A DNA stretch of 64,000 nt from Mucilaginibacter ginsenosidivorans (GCF_007971025.1 NZ_CP042436.1:3100001-3164000), one strand, 5' to 3'; positions 8,321 through 16,662 are shown, counted from the first letter of the stretch. The notes: generated by a model from the letters alone, not told the origin. Translations and numbers: made by a program.

Positions 8321-8722
8321 TTATTCAACATCGGCCGATAACTGCTCCAGTACTTTTAAAGCCTTGCCGGCGTCGGCATGGGCTACAAAGATATGATCAT
8401 GATGATAAGCTGCGACCATATTGCAACTTATTGCATTTTCGGCCAGCGCTGCCGAAACCGCGGCTGTTAGTCCAACAGCTTCAAGCGACGAATGAACGGC
8501 CAGCGTTATCCATGCAGCAGTGTATGAATAAATTAAATTAAGCCGGTCCGCTGTATGCCTGTTGAGGATAACGGTTATAGTCTCAGCCTCTCTGAATAGT
8601 CCTATTATATCTTCGGGTTTTATCTCAGCCAGTGATGCCACAGCGCAAAAAACATATTCACCCTCATTCAGTTTAGGGGTCATGTTTTTTAATAAAGAAT
8701 TGATATTAGTTTCCCCGGCCAT
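8321..8722 (-). CDS. ACT domain protein (ACT_3/ACT_7 type)
   Basis: A 133-residue protein with two ACT-like halves: residues 1-65 (KLNEGEYVFCAVAS, then a TITVILNRHTAD strand) and residues 66-133 (WITLAVHSSLEAVGLTAAVS, then CNMVAAYHHDHIFVAHADAG). This pattern is the small DUF2241/ACT_3 plus ACT_7 family, thought to bind amino acids as a regulatory module. It is read toward the CPCC gene and starts just beyond the rpsA terminator, so it probably has its own promoter. Confidence 0.85.
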   Translation of the reverse strand: MAGETNINSLLKNMTPKLNEGEYVFCAVASLAEIKPEDIIGLFREAETITVILNRHTADRLNLIYSYTAAWITLAVHSSLEAVGLTAAVSAALAENAISCNMVAAYHHDHIFVAHADAGKALKVLEQLSADVE

Positions 8723-8740
8723 ATTAAAAGTAAAACTACT

Positions 8741-8772
8741 AAAAAGCCCCGCTCGTTTCCGGGCAGGGCTTA
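8741..8772 (-). terminator. Rho-independent terminator of rpsA
   Basis: On the minus strand AAGCCC-TGCCCGGAAACGAG-CGGGGCTTTTT forms a GC-rich stem followed by a T-run, 22 bp after the rpsA stop. Confidence 0.75.
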
Positions 8773-8793
8773 AAGGATTTAATTTATTTAAGC

Positions 8794-10746
8794 TTATTTG
8801 GCTTCTTCTTCTGATTTCTTCTTTTTGGCCTTGCTTTCAGCGCCTTCCATCTGTTCTTTCAGCTGGGCAAGCACGCTCAGGTCGCCTAAAGTAGATTTCT
8901 CAACCGAGTCTTTCACTTTCTTAACCGCGTTTACAGTAGCTTTTGCTTCTTTCTTGCGGCTGTCGTTCTCCTGGTTCCTAACCTCGTTACGGGCTTCTTC
9001 CCAGATACGTGCATGTGAAATTACGATGCGTTTGCTTTCCTTGTTAAACTCAATGATCTTGAATTCGGCAGCTTCTTCAGCTTTAAGGCTCTTGCCATCT
9101 TCTTTCACAATGTGTTTGGTAGGGGCAAAACCTTCAACACCGTAAGGCAAAGCAACAACTGCACCTTTATCGGTTACTTTCAATACGGTACCTTCGTGGA
9201 TAGAATCCAGGGTGAAGATAGTTTCGAAAGTATCCCATGGGTTTTCTTCCAGTTGTTTGTGACCCAGGCTAAGCTTGCGGTTCTCAACATCCAGTTCAAG
9301 TACAACCACGTCTAATTTCTCACCAACTTTGGTGAACTCGTTAGGGTGATTTACTTTCTTGGACCATGAAAGGTCAGAGATGTGGATCAAGCCGTCGATG
9401 CCGTCTTCCAGTTCAACAAACACGCCAAAGTTGGTCATGTTTTTAACTGTGGCAACGTGCTTGGTGCCTACTGCATATTTATCAGCAGCATTCTGCCATG
9501 GATCGGGAGTCAGTTGTTTGATACCCAGTGACATTTTGCGCTCGTCGCGGTCCAGTGTCAATACCTGTGCTTCAACCTCGTCGCCAACTTTCAGGAATTC
9601 CTGCGGGTTGCGCAAGTTTTGAGACCACGACATTTCTGATACGTGGATCAAACCTTCAACACCCGGGATGATCTCGAGGAACGCGCCGTAATCGGCAACG
9701 GTAACAATTTTGCCTTTAACTTTTGAACCCACCTGGATGTTTTCGTCAAGCGACTGCCAAGGGTGCGGGGTCAATTGTTTCAAGCCAAGGGCGATACGTT
9801 TTTTCTCGTCATCAAAGTCGAGTACAACCACGTTGATCTTCTGATCAAGCGACAATACTTCGCGCGGATGCTCGATACGGCCCCATGAAATATCGGTGAT
9901 GTGTAGTAAGCCGTCAACACCACCAAGGTCGATGAATACGCCAAAGTCGGTAATGTTCTTAACGGTACCTTCCAATACCTGGCCTTTTTCGAGTTTGGCC
10001 ACGATCTCGGTTTTTTGGTTTTCCAAATCGTCTTCGATCAGCACTTTGTGCGATACCACTACGTTTTTAAACTCGTGGTTGATCTTAACAACTTTGAATT
10101 CCATTGTTTTGCCCACATAGATATCGTAATCCCTGATAGGTTTGATATCAATTTGCGAGCCTGGTAAAAAGGCTTCAACGCCCATTATATCTACGATCAA
10201 ACCACCTTTGGTCCTGCTCTTAACAAAACCGGTGATAATTTCGTCGTTATCCAATGCACTATTTATTCTTTCCCATGATTTCTGGGTTTTTGCACGTTTA
10301 CGCGAAAGTACCAACTGTCCGTTAGCATCTTCCTGCGATTCAACAAAAACCTCAACCGAATCACCGATCTTCAGATCAGGTGTATCACGGAATTCAGACA
10401 CAGATACCAAACCGTCGGATTTAAAGCCGATATTCAATACCACATCTTTACTGTTGATACTTACAACAATGCCGCTGATGATCTCGCCTTTGTTGATAGA
10501 ACTGAAAGTTCCATCATACATTTTCTCGAATTTTTCGCGGTCGGCATCATTATAATTACCGAATTTTTTGTCGTCAGCGTCCCAGTCGAAATCTTCTGCG
10601 GCGGCTGCAATTTTTGATTTGATCTCTTCGATCGACAATGAATCAGCTTCTGATTCAATGTTCTCTTTTTCCTTGGTCGCGGTAACTACATCGAGTTCTG
10701 CTTCCTTAGCTTTTAATTCTTTTTCTGCTTCTTGTTTTTTTGCCAA
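8794..10746 (-). CDS. rpsA: 30S ribosomal protein S1
   Basis: A 650-residue protein with an acidic, Lys/Glu-rich N-terminus (about 75 residues) and six consecutive S1 RNA-binding domains. The repeats are easy to follow through the GxxVxGxVxxxxxxGxFVxLxxGxxGLxHxSxxSW pattern, for example GVFIDLGGVDGLLHITDISW and GVFVELEDGIDGLIHISDLSW. S1 docks mRNA on the 30S subunit. The start codon appears to be TTG at 10746 with a strong AAGGAG 11 nt upstream; no in-frame ATG exists before about residue 75 and the N-terminal sequence looks native. The tail is a lysine-rich helix (KAKKKKSEEEAK). Confidence 0.95.
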   Translation of the reverse strand: MAKKQEAEKELKAKEAELDVVTATKEKENIESEADSLSIEEIKSKIAAAAEDFDWDADDKKFGNYNDADREKFEKMYDGTFSSINKGEIISGIVVSINSKDVVLNIGFKSDGLVSVSEFRDTPDLKIGDSVEVFVESQEDANGQLVLSRKRAKTQKSWERINSALDNDEIITGFVKSRTKGGLIVDIMGVEAFLPGSQIDIKPIRDYDIYVGKTMEFKVVKINHEFKNVVVSHKVLIEDDLENQKTEIVAKLEKGQVLEGTVKNITDFGVFIDLGGVDGLLHITDISWGRIEHPREVLSLDQKINVVVLDFDDEKKRIALGLKQLTPHPWQSLDENIQVGSKVKGKIVTVADYGAFLEIIPGVEGLIHVSEMSWSQNLRNPQEFLKVGDEVEAQVLTLDRDERKMSLGIKQLTPDPWQNAADKYAVGTKHVATVKNMTNFGVFVELEDGIDGLIHISDLSWSKKVNHPNEFTKVGEKLDVVVLELDVENRKLSLGHKQLEENPWDTFETIFTLDSIHEGTVLKVTDKGAVVALPYGVEGFAPTKHIVKEDGKSLKAEEAAEFKIIEFNKESKRIVISHARIWEEARNEVRNQENDSRKKEAKATVNAVKKVKDSVEKSTLGDLSVLAQLKEQMEGAESKAKKKKSEEEAK

Positions 10747-10754
10747 AATAAATT

Positions 10755-10779
10755 TTCTCCTTTTCCCAATGCAATTGGG
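10755..10779 (-). promoter_or_regulatory. rpsA leader: hairpin plus strong Shine-Dalgarno before a TTG start
   Basis: On the minus strand the leader has a hairpin CCCAAT-TGC-ATTGGG (10765-10779) immediately followed by AAAAGGAG and then the TTG at 10746. A strong Shine-Dalgarno is uncommon in Bacteroidota, and the hairpin abuts it, an arrangement suited to translational control. Confidence 0.55.
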
Positions 10780-10783
10780 ACTG

Positions 10784-10791
10784 CAAAGGTA
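10784..10791 (-). promoter_or_regulatory. Promoter -7 box for rpsA
   Basis: Minus-strand TACCTTTG is an exact match to TAnnTTTG, 38 bp upstream of the start codon, within an AT-rich region. Confidence 0.55.
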
Positions 10792-10931
10792 CGGATATAT
10801 TTTATTGTAATAAAAAATATTTTAATGTTAAATACTGGCTTTGAAGCATTTTGATGAGGATTGCACGGTTTTTATTGAGATGATTTTACCGATGGGGGTA
10901 AGAAGATTACACCGATTGCAGGTTTTTGTCT

Positions 10932-11606
10932 TTAGCTTTCGGCCTTCAGCTTTAAATCTATCTCCTTAAATATCGACATAAAATTATGCTGCAAGCCATC
11001 GCGATAAGCTGATAATACCGCATTCATCCGCCCTTCGTGTTCTATTGTAAAAGGATCGTTCCAGATACGCATGCAGATACGTTTAAGGGCGTATGATATC
11101 TGCTGGGTATCGGCATAGGTTTCCAGGTATCGGCTTTTTTTGAAGTTATCATAAAAGCGGAAAAATTTGGCCGTTTCTGCAAGACCAGAAAAGTTGAGGA
11201 ACTCTTTTATAGTATCCAGGTGGCAGGAGCGGAGATGGCTGTAAAAATCGTCGACGGATACTTTATCGGTGGTCAAAAGTAAATTATCCAGTATTAACTC
11301 CAGGGCGATGTGCCCGAGGAAAAAAGGTTTTACCGGTGAGCCTTGGACAGCCGGGGTCAGCAATTTTCTAAGCTCGCTTGAGCGTGTGATAAAAAAAACA
11401 GAAGAATGAAAAAAACGGTCGACCAGGAGGTGTTTGCGCCAGCCAAGTATAATGTCGTTTATCTGGGTATCCGGATGGACAAGTTTTTCGGGGTGGATGA
11501 CGATCGTTTTATCCGCATTTTTCAAAAGATCGGGCAATACTGTTCCCAGTGTATGGTAACAGTTCGTGGTGTCCCGGTCGAAATAAAAATGCGATAGAAA
11601 ATTCAT
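10932..11606 (-). CDS. Acyl carrier protein phosphodiesterase-like protein
   Basis: A 224-residue helical protein. The start MNFLSHFYFD, an early GTVLPDLL block, the HLLVDRFFHSS motif and a later FLGHIALELILDNLLL segment fit the ACP phosphodiesterase family (PF04336), a helical HD-like fold that can remove the 4'-phosphopantetheine arm from ACP. In this family the metal ligands are His and Asp residues in the H-x-x-x-D and H-x-x-x-E positions, which are present here. Identity to true AcpH looks low, so the biochemical role is uncertain. The gene is flanked on both sides by GATTACACCGATT-type repeats. Confidence 0.6.
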   Translation of the reverse strand: MNFLSHFYFDRDTTNCYHTLGTVLPDLLKNADKTIVIHPEKLVHPDTQINDIILGWRKHLLVDRFFHSSVFFITRSSELRKLLTPAVQGSPVKPFFLGHIALELILDNLLLTTDKVSVDDFYSHLRSCHLDTIKEFLNFSGLAETAKFFRFYDNFKKSRYLETYADTQQISYALKRICMRIWNDPFTIEHEGRMNAVLSAYRDGLQHNFMSIFKEIDLKLKAES

Positions 11607-11657
11607 ATATGTTCACTTCCGGATAGTTTTATTTTTCAAGATACGCAGTTTTTTTTT

Positions 11658-11740
11658 GATTGCGCCGATTTTATACAATGATTACACCGATTTGATGGAA
11701 TGATTACACGGTTTATTAAGAACGATTACGCCGATTTTCG
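11658..11740. repeat. GATTACACCGATT-type dispersed repeat cluster
   Basis: The stretch contains four related units: GATTGCGCCGATT, GATTACACCGATT, GATTACACGGTTT and GATTACGCCGATT. A further unit (GATTACACCGATTG) lies at about 10906-10919, on the other side of the neighbouring gene. Similar units are scattered in many Bacteroidota genomes. Confidence 0.6.
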
Positions 11741-11742
11741 TA

Positions 11743-11750
11743 TATCTTTG
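11743..11750 (+). promoter_or_regulatory. Promoter -7 box for tyrS
   Basis: TATCTTTG is an exact TAnnTTTG match, 20 bp before the tyrS ATG. The upstream repeat supplies the -33 region, without a clear TTTG. Confidence 0.5.
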
Positions 11751-11770
11751 CGCTTTTTAGAATTAGATAA

Positions 11771-13054
11771 ATGAATTTTGTTGAAGAACTACGCTGGCGG
11801 GGTATGCTGCACGATATTATGCCCGGAACTGAAGAATTACTGAATACAGGTATGGCCTCTGGCTATATCGGTTTTGACCCGACGGCAGATTCGCTGCATG
11901 TTGGCAGCCTGGCGCAGATAATGACATTGATACATTTTCAGCGTGCCGGGCATAAGCCGTTTGCGCTGGTTGGCGGCGCAACCGGTATGGTGGGCGACCC
12001 GTCGGGTAAATCGGCCGAGCGTAATTTATTATCTGAAGATGTTTTGCAGCATAACCTGCAGGGCATCCAGAAGCAACTGGAGAAATTTCTTGATTTTGAC
12101 CGCGGCGCCAACAGCGCCCAGATGGTGAACAATTACGATTGGTTTAAGAATTATACTTTTCTGAATTTCATACGCGATGTGGGCAAACATATCACGGTAA
12201 ATTATATGATGGCCAAGGATTCGGTGAAAAACCGTATTAGCGGCGATACCGGAATGTCATTCACGGAGTTTACTTACCAATTGGTGCAGGGCTACGATTT
12301 TTACTATTTATGGAAGCATAACAATTGTGTGCTGCAAATGGGAGGTTCGGATCAGTGGGGCAATATTGTGACCGGTACCGAACTGATACGCCGTAAGGAC
12401 GGGGGTGAGGCTTTTGCTTTAACTACTCAATTGATAAAAAAAGCGGACGGTTCCAAATTTGGTAAAACCGAAGGGGGAAATATATGGTTGGACCCAGAGA
12501 AGACGTCGCCGTATAAGTTTTACCAGTTTTGGCTCAATACCAGCGACGAGGATGCAAAATCATATATCCGCATATTTACTTTGTTCGACCGCGAAGCGAT
12601 AGAGGCTTTAGAAGCCGAACACGCATTGGCACCGCATCAGCGTGCTTTGCAGAAAGCTTTAGCAAGGGATATTACCATACGCACCCATGGCGAAACGGAA
12701 TACAATAAAGCCGTGCAGTCATCCGATTTTTTGTTTGGTAATACCGGTATCGAATTTCTTGGGGAGTTAAGTGAGGCTGAAGTACTGGGGATATTTGAGG
12801 GTGTGCCCAATTTTAAAGTTTCGTTGACAGAACTAAAGCAAGGGGTCAATATTACTGACCTGCTGGCGGTAAATACCGCAGTGTTTCCGTCAAAAGGCGA
12901 AGCCCGGAAAATGATACAGGGGGGAGGGGTAGCTATCAACAAAAGCAAAGTGGCCTCGCCGGATGATACTTACACCGCCGATAACCTGGTAGGCGGCAAA
13001 TTCCTTGTCGCTCAAAAAGGGAAGAAGAATTATTTTTTAATTGTCGGGGAATAA
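11771..13054 (+). CDS. tyrS: Tyrosyl-tRNA synthetase
   Basis: A 427-residue class I aminoacyl-tRNA synthetase that charges tRNA-Tyr. The catalytic Rossmann domain has the HIGH-type motif His43-Val-Gly-Ser in [13 protein letters not shown], the tyrosine-binding QLVQGYDF and [10 protein letters not shown] blocks, and the KMSKS-type loop KFGKT (229-233). The C-terminal S4 RNA-binding domain is seen as [20 protein letters not shown]. The length is normal for the bacterial TyrS subgroup that keeps an S4 domain. It has a TAnnTTTG box just upstream and is followed by a toxin-antitoxin operon with its own promoter. Confidence 0.97.
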   Translation: MNFVEELRWRGMLHDIMPGTEELLNTGMASGYIGFDPTADSLHVGSLAQIMTLIHFQRAGHKPFALVGGATGMVGDPSGKSAERNLLSEDVLQHNLQGIQKQLEKFLDFDRGANSAQMVNNYDWFKNYTFLNFIRDVGKHITVNYMMAKDSVKNRISGDTGMSFTEFTYQLVQGYDFYYLWKHNNCVLQMGGSDQWGNIVTGTELIRRKDGGEAFALTTQLIKKADGSKFGKTEGGNIWLDPEKTSPYKFYQFWLNTSDEDAKSYIRIFTLFDREAIEALEAEHALAPHQRALQKALARDITIRTHGETEYNKAVQSSDFLFGNTGIEFLGELSEAEVLGIFEGVPNFKVSLTELKQGVNITDLLAVNTAVFPSKGEARKMIQGGGVAINKSKVASPDDTYTADNLVGGKFLVAQKGKKNYFLIVGE

Positions 13055-13086
13055 TTTGGATTTTAGACAAAATGTAATTATTTTTG
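13055..13086 (+). promoter_or_regulatory. Promoter of the toxin-antitoxin operon, probably giving a leaderless mRNA
   Basis: TTTG at 13055-13058, a 20-bp spacer, then TATTTTTG at 13079-13086, a full Bacteroidota promoter. The -7 box ends 5 bp before the antitoxin ATG at 13092, so the predicted transcription start coincides with the start codon. Confidence 0.65.
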
Positions 13087-13091
13087 GATAA

Positions 13092-13589
13092 ATGTCGTAC
13101 GAAGAGAAACATAATCCGGAAATTTACGTTAACGAGCCAATGGCTCTGTATGTAACTAAAAGCAGTGGAAGTTTATTCAATAACCTGTTCGGCAGTAATG
13201 CCAAACAGGTTGCCGCGATGACTGATTTCGACATGCTGCAGCTTACCCGCAGTGGCTTGCCCAAGCATTTACTTTTGTCTTTAGCCAAGCGGATATCCCT
13301 TACCATTCAGGAGTTTGCGGATATTATGCACATTTCTGAACGCACTTTGCAGCGTTACGATGATAATGCCATTATCAAAACCGAATACGCTGAAAAAGCT
13401 GTTGAGCTTGCCCGCCTGTATACACGCGGCGAGGAAGTATTCGGCTCGCTTGATAAATTTAAAACCTGGATGAAAACCCCGCTTCATGTCTTCAAGGGTG
13501 AAACACCCGTTTCTCTTTTGGATTCGTCCGTTGGCTTCGATATGGTTTTTAAAGAGTTGGGCCGTATCGAGCACGGTATTTTTGCCTGA
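13092..13589 (+). CDS. Antitoxin of Xre/MbcA/ParS family (DUF2384)
   Basis: A 165-residue antitoxin. Residues about 55-95 form an Xre-like helix-turn-helix (LSLAKRISLTIQEFADIMHI, then SERTLQRYDD), and the C-terminal part (EVFGSLDKFKTWMKTPLHVF, then a GIFA end) is the MbcA/ParS toxin-binding domain. In this family the antitoxin plugs the RES toxin active site and represses the operon. The stop codon overlaps the toxin start by one base (TGATG), the standard coupling for such pairs. Confidence 0.92.
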   Translation: MSYEEKHNPEIYVNEPMALYVTKSSGSLFNNLFGSNAKQVAAMTDFDMLQLTRSGLPKHLLLSLAKRISLTIQEFADIMHISERTLQRYDDNAIIKTEYAEKAVELARLYTRGEEVFGSLDKFKTWMKTPLHVFKGETPVSLLDSSVGFDMVFKELGRIEHGIFA

Positions 13590-14044
13590 TGATCCTTTAC
13601 CGTATAACCAATGCCAAATATGCTGATGACCTTAGCGGTAATGGTGCGCGTTTATATGGCGGGCGCTGGAACAGCGAAGGCAAACCCATGGTATACCTGG
13701 CGTCGTCCCGATCATTGGCTGTGCTGGAATCTTTAGCTCATTTTGTAGCAACGAATATACCGGATGACTTTTTGATGCTGACTATCGAGGCTCCTGACGA
13801 TTTTTTGGACATACCTGAAAATATATTGCCCGATAACTGGAATGAATACCCGGAACAGCATATTGTGAAACAAATAGGCAATTCATTTTTGCAAAGGAAT
13901 GAGTATTTGCTGCTAAAAGTGCCTTCGGCACTGGTGCCCGAGGAATTCAATTACCTGATGAACCCGCTGCATCCAAAGGCAGCCAAAGTGAAGATCATCA
14001 ATAAAGCCCCGTTCAGGTTTGATGACAGGTTGGTAGGACAGTAG
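13589..14044 (+). CDS. RES-domain NAD+ phosphorylase/ADP-ribosyl toxin (ParT/MbcT-like)
   Basis: A 151-residue RES-family toxin. RES toxins deplete NAD+ by phosphorolysis or ADP-ribosylate cell targets. The three name-giving residues are traceable: Arg26 in GGRWN, Glu47 in LAVLESLAHF and Ser113 in VPSALVPEEFNYLMNPLHP. Length and ends are normal, with no sign of inactivation. It is encoded directly after, and overlaps by one base, its ParS-type antitoxin. Confidence 0.93.
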   Translation: MILYRITNAKYADDLSGNGARLYGGRWNSEGKPMVYLASSRSLAVLESLAHFVATNIPDDFLMLTIEAPDDFLDIPENILPDNWNEYPEQHIVKQIGNSFLQRNEYLLLKVPSALVPEEFNYLMNPLHPKAAKVKIINKAPFRFDDRLVGQ

Positions 14045-14047
14045 TTA

Positions 14048-14713
14048 TTAAAGATCGCTCAGCAACTCCAGTTTCTTGGCGTTGTATTCATCCTGCGATA
14101 TAAGGCCCTGGTCGAACAAAGTGCGAAGCTTTTTGAGTTTTTCCGTTAATTCATCCCTTTTTGGCTCTTCCTGCACAGGCGGGGCAGCTGCTATTGAAGG
14201 TGCAGCTGTAACCGGTTCAGGTGCCGGCGCTGCAGGCTGGGGCGTTGTTGCTGCGTGGTCAAAATTAAATGAACCGGATTCGGCACGTTTTTCTTCCAGT
14301 TCGCGCTGGCGGCGCAGTTCGCGTTCTTCTTCTTTGCGACCCTGTGCGTATTGGTACAATTTGCGGGCCTGAACTTTGGGCAGGTAATCTACGCCCATTT
14401 CGGCCTGGTTGGTGGTTTTTACCGTAAATATAGCGCCGATTATCTCTTCCTTGATAAAGACATCCACAATATCCTTCCACACAAAATCTATGAATTTTAT
14501 AGAAAGCCCAAGGTTAGCCGGCGTAAAAAACAAGACCCTTTTATTGGTCAGCGCCACGCAATCGGGCAATATATTTACCAGCGGTTTCTTTTGCGTAGCT
14601 ATGTAAATTATCTCCTCGCCCGTGGTCAGCAGGTCGACTAATCGTGTATATACTTTTTCAACCGCTTTGGGGTCCTGCTGGTCGTTCAAAAATTTGTCCA
14701 TCATAACATTCAT
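14048..14713 (-). CDS. PH-like domain protein with C-terminal SHOCT motif
   Basis: A 221-residue cytoplasmic protein. Residues about 30-110 form a bacterial PH-like domain (bPH_9 type; LTTGEEIIYIATQKKP, then LTNKRVLFF). A charged coiled coil (GRKEEERELRRQRELEEKR) and a Pro/Ala-rich linker follow. The tail LKKLRTLFDQGLISQDEYNA is a typical SHOCT oligomerisation motif. I place the start at the ATG at 14713, because the upstream TTG at 14734 lies inside a TATTTTTG promoter box. The function of these proteins is unknown. It is convergent with the RES toxin gene. Confidence 0.85.
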   Translation of the reverse strand: MNVMMDKFLNDQQDPKAVEKVYTRLVDLLTTGEEIIYIATQKKPLVNILPDCVALTNKRVLFFTPANLGLSIKFIDFVWKDIVDVFIKEEIIGAIFTVKTTNQAEMGVDYLPKVQARKLYQYAQGRKEEERELRRQRELEEKRAESGSFNFDHAATTPQPAAPAPEPVTAAPSIAAAPPVQEEPKRDELTEKLKKLRTLFDQGLISQDEYNAKKLELLSDL

Positions 14714-14731
14714 CAATTTTTGATGTGAACG

Positions 14732-14739
14732 CAAAAATA
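14732..14739 (-). promoter_or_regulatory. Promoter -7 box for the PH/SHOCT gene
   Basis: Minus-strand TATTTTTG, an exact TAnnTTTG match, 18 bp before the chosen ATG. It argues against translation from the TTG that overlaps it. Confidence 0.5.
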
Positions 14740-14778
14740 ATGATTAATTGTATTGGTATGGTTGAATAAGTTAGATTA

Positions 14779-14831
14779 AGTTGATTAAGTTGAACCATGC
14801 TACTGCGATTTTATTTTTAACTTAATCAACT
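14779..14831. repeat. 13-bp inverted repeat (AGTTGATTAAGTT)
   Basis: AGTTGATTAAGTT at 14779-14791 is repeated exactly in inverse at 14819-14831, separated by 27 bp. It lies between the end of the LuxE-like gene and the PH/SHOCT gene. The flanks contain more TTAGATTAAG/TTAACTG-like copies, so this is a low-complexity repeat and possibly a stem-loop in the transcript. Confidence 0.7.
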
Positions 14832-14841
14832 ACTTAACTGA

Positions 14842-15828
14842 TCAACTGACCAGCAGATTACAACCGCGTATATCCGAATTATCAAATCGCCCCAATACTT
14901 CGAACGATCCATCGGCATAAAGCTTGCCAAGGTCCTGCGTGGCAATGAACGAACAGGAATTGATATTGGCAAGGTCGATAACATTAATACCGCCGGTTTG
15001 GCCATTACTGAGAACTGACATCGGGTCGTTTGTATCGCGGGTGATGATCTTCATCCATGGCGGGCAATTGAATATACCCTCACCTTTTGAATAAGCCTGC
15101 GACAGTAATTCGGTCATGCCATATTCTGAATGAATTGACTTTACGCCAAAGCCTTTACACAACGTTTGATGCAGTTCCTCGCGTATCATTTCCTTTCGCC
15201 TGCCTTTCATGCCGCCTGTTTCCATTACGATCAGCTCCGGGAAATCTATTTGATAATTCTCCACAAAATCAAGCAGCGCAAAAGTAACCCCGATAAGCAA
15301 GGTTGGTTTATTTATAGTCTTTTGCTTATTCAACTGTGCGAACAGCTCATCATGGTTATAAAGGAAAAAACCGCTATCGGAATTTTTAGAGCTTTCTACC
15401 AGGTCTTTTGCCATATAAATCAGAGAAGAACCTTCGCGTTCGAGGTAGGAGGGCAGTAGCGCCAGTACACAGTAATTTTTAATATCGCCATAGAATATTT
15501 CGAATGCGCGGCGGAAACTTCCCTCGTACCAGCTTAAATCGGTAACCAGGTGTTTGCTGTTGATCATCCCGGTTGTGCCGGAGCTTGTAAAAGTGACCTG
15601 CACCTCTTCATCTGTACTTAATATATCGTGCGATTTGAAGAAACTGATAGGCAGAAAGGGTATGTCCTCAACTGTTTTAACCGAATTTACATCGACACCA
15701 AGATTGGTAATGAAATCATTGTAAACAAGACAAGAACTGGCCTGGAAGCGAAATACCTGCAAGGCTGCATCAATAAATTGCCGGTTGTTGCTTATCGAAA
15801 ATACCTGCTGTTTGTTAGGCTTATCCAT
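14842..15828 (-). CDS. LuxE-like acyl-protein synthetase family protein
   Basis: A 328-residue protein of the LuxE/acyl-protein synthetase family (PF04443), ANL-type enzymes that activate an acyl group with ATP. The P-loop-like VTFTSSGTTGMINS motif is intact, and the later HSEYGMTELLSQAYS and GRFDNSDIRGCNLL blocks match the ANL core motifs. Homologues in Bacteroidota are often annotated as acyl transferases; the acyl substrate is unknown, and there are no luxA/B/C/D genes, so bioluminescence is not implied. The start at 15828 is supported by a full promoter whose -7 box ends 4 bp before the ATG. Confidence 0.88.
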   Translation of the reverse strand: MDKPNKQQVFSISNNRQFIDAALQVFRFQASSCLVYNDFITNLGVDVNSVKTVEDIPFLPISFFKSHDILSTDEEVQVTFTSSGTTGMINSKHLVTDLSWYEGSFRRAFEIFYGDIKNYCVLALLPSYLEREGSSLIYMAKDLVESSKNSDSGFFLYNHDELFAQLNKQKTINKPTLLIGVTFALLDFVENYQIDFPELIVMETGGMKGRRKEMIREELHQTLCKGFGVKSIHSEYGMTELLSQAYSKGEGIFNCPPWMKIITRDTNDPMSVLSNGQTGGINVIDLANINSCSFIATQDLGKLYADGSFEVLGRFDNSDIRGCNLLVS

Positions 15829-15832
15829 GGTG

Positions 15833-15862
15833 CAAAGATAGGCGGATGTGCAGATATGCAAA
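15833..15862 (-). promoter_or_regulatory. Promoter of the LuxE-like gene, predicted leaderless
   Basis: On the minus strand, TTTG, an 18-bp spacer, then TATCTTTG (15833-15840). The -7 box ends 4 bp before the ATG at 15828, so transcription should begin at or within the start codon. Confidence 0.6.
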
Positions 15863-15951
15863 TGTGAAAATATACAGATGCCCGAATGGGATAAGTTTGG
15901 CGGCCATGACGGCATGTATAACTTTGAAAATCCCGTGACAAAACAAGTAGG

Positions 15952-15959
15952 TAACTTTG
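15952..15959 (+). promoter_or_regulatory. Promoter -7 box for the SYLF gene
   Basis: TAACTTTG is an exact TAnnTTTG match 28 bp before the SYLF-protein ATG. The nearest TTTG lies 25 bp upstream, which is longer than usual. Confidence 0.45.
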
Positions 15960-15987
15960 CCGTTTAGGAAATATCAAGTTACAGACT

Positions 15988-16662
15988 ATGAAAACGATCA
16001 AATTTTTAGGTATCCCATTAATGTTGAGTTTATTCCTGCTGATGACATCGGCTAAGCCCATAGGCGATAAGGAGACCGAGCGGATACATGCAGCGGCAAA
16101 CGTGTTAAAAGACTTTAGCACCATGAAAGAAAAGATCCCGCACGACCTGATAGAATCTTACGAAGGTATTGTGATAATCCCCAAACTGATAAACGCCGGG
16201 TTGGGGATAGGTGGTAAGCGCGGAAAAGGTGTGGCCATTGTAAAACTTGCTGACGGCAGTTGGAGCAACCCGGTTTTTATTACCCTGACAGGTGGCAGTA
16301 TCGGTCCGCAGATCGGTGTACAGTCGGTGGACCTGGTGATGGTTTTTAAGCATAAGGGGGTGTTAACCAAAGTCGAAGACGGTGACTTTACCATAGGAGG
16401 TGATGCATCGGCCGCCGCAGGACCGGTTGGGCGAACAACCTCCGCTAACACAGATTACAAATTAGAGGCCGAGATCTATTCTTATTCCCGCAGCCGGGGG
16501 CTTTTTGCCGGTGTTAGCATCAATGGTTCCAGTTTGAACATAGATAAAGATGCTATAAAAGGTTACTACGGCGATAATGTAACCGCCAGCGATGTTTTTG
16601 CCAACGGTAACAGTAATACCGATGCCGTTAAACTGCTAAAAACGACTTTGGCAAGTTTATAA
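15988..16662 (+). CDS. Exported SYLF (Ysc84-type) lipid-binding protein
   Basis: A 224-residue protein with a signal peptide (MKTIKFLGIPLMLSLFLLMTSAKP) and a SYLF domain, a phosphoinositide/lipid-binding fold shared with yeast Ysc84. Hallmarks include IPHDLIESYEGIVIIPKLI, GGKRGKGVAI, the PVFITLTGGSIGPQIGVQ block and a SYSRSRGLFAGVSINGSSL segment. Bacterial homologues are periplasmic and of unknown function. It has a -7 box upstream and a strong terminator 14 bp after the stop, so it is a single-gene unit. Confidence 0.92.
   Translation: MKTIKFLGIPLMLSLFLLMTSAKPIGDKETERIHAAANVLKDFSTMKEKIPHDLIESYEGIVIIPKLINAGLGIGGKRGKGVAIVKLADGSWSNPVFITLTGGSIGPQIGVQSVDLVMVFKHKGVLTKVEDGDFTIGGDASAAAGPVGRTTSANTDYKLEAEIYSYSRSRGLFAGVSINGSSLNIDKDAIKGYYGDNVTASDVFANGNSNTDAVKLLKTTLASL

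Noticed and set aside
14711-14734. TTG at 14734 as the start of the PH/SHOCT protein
   Set aside because: It overlaps a TATTTTTG promoter box; transcription would begin downstream of it.
14842-15828. Bioluminescence (lux) function from the LuxE-like gene and the LLM oxidoreductase at 62961-63980
   Set aside because: They are 47 kb apart, luxA/B/C/D are absent, and both families have many unrelated roles.
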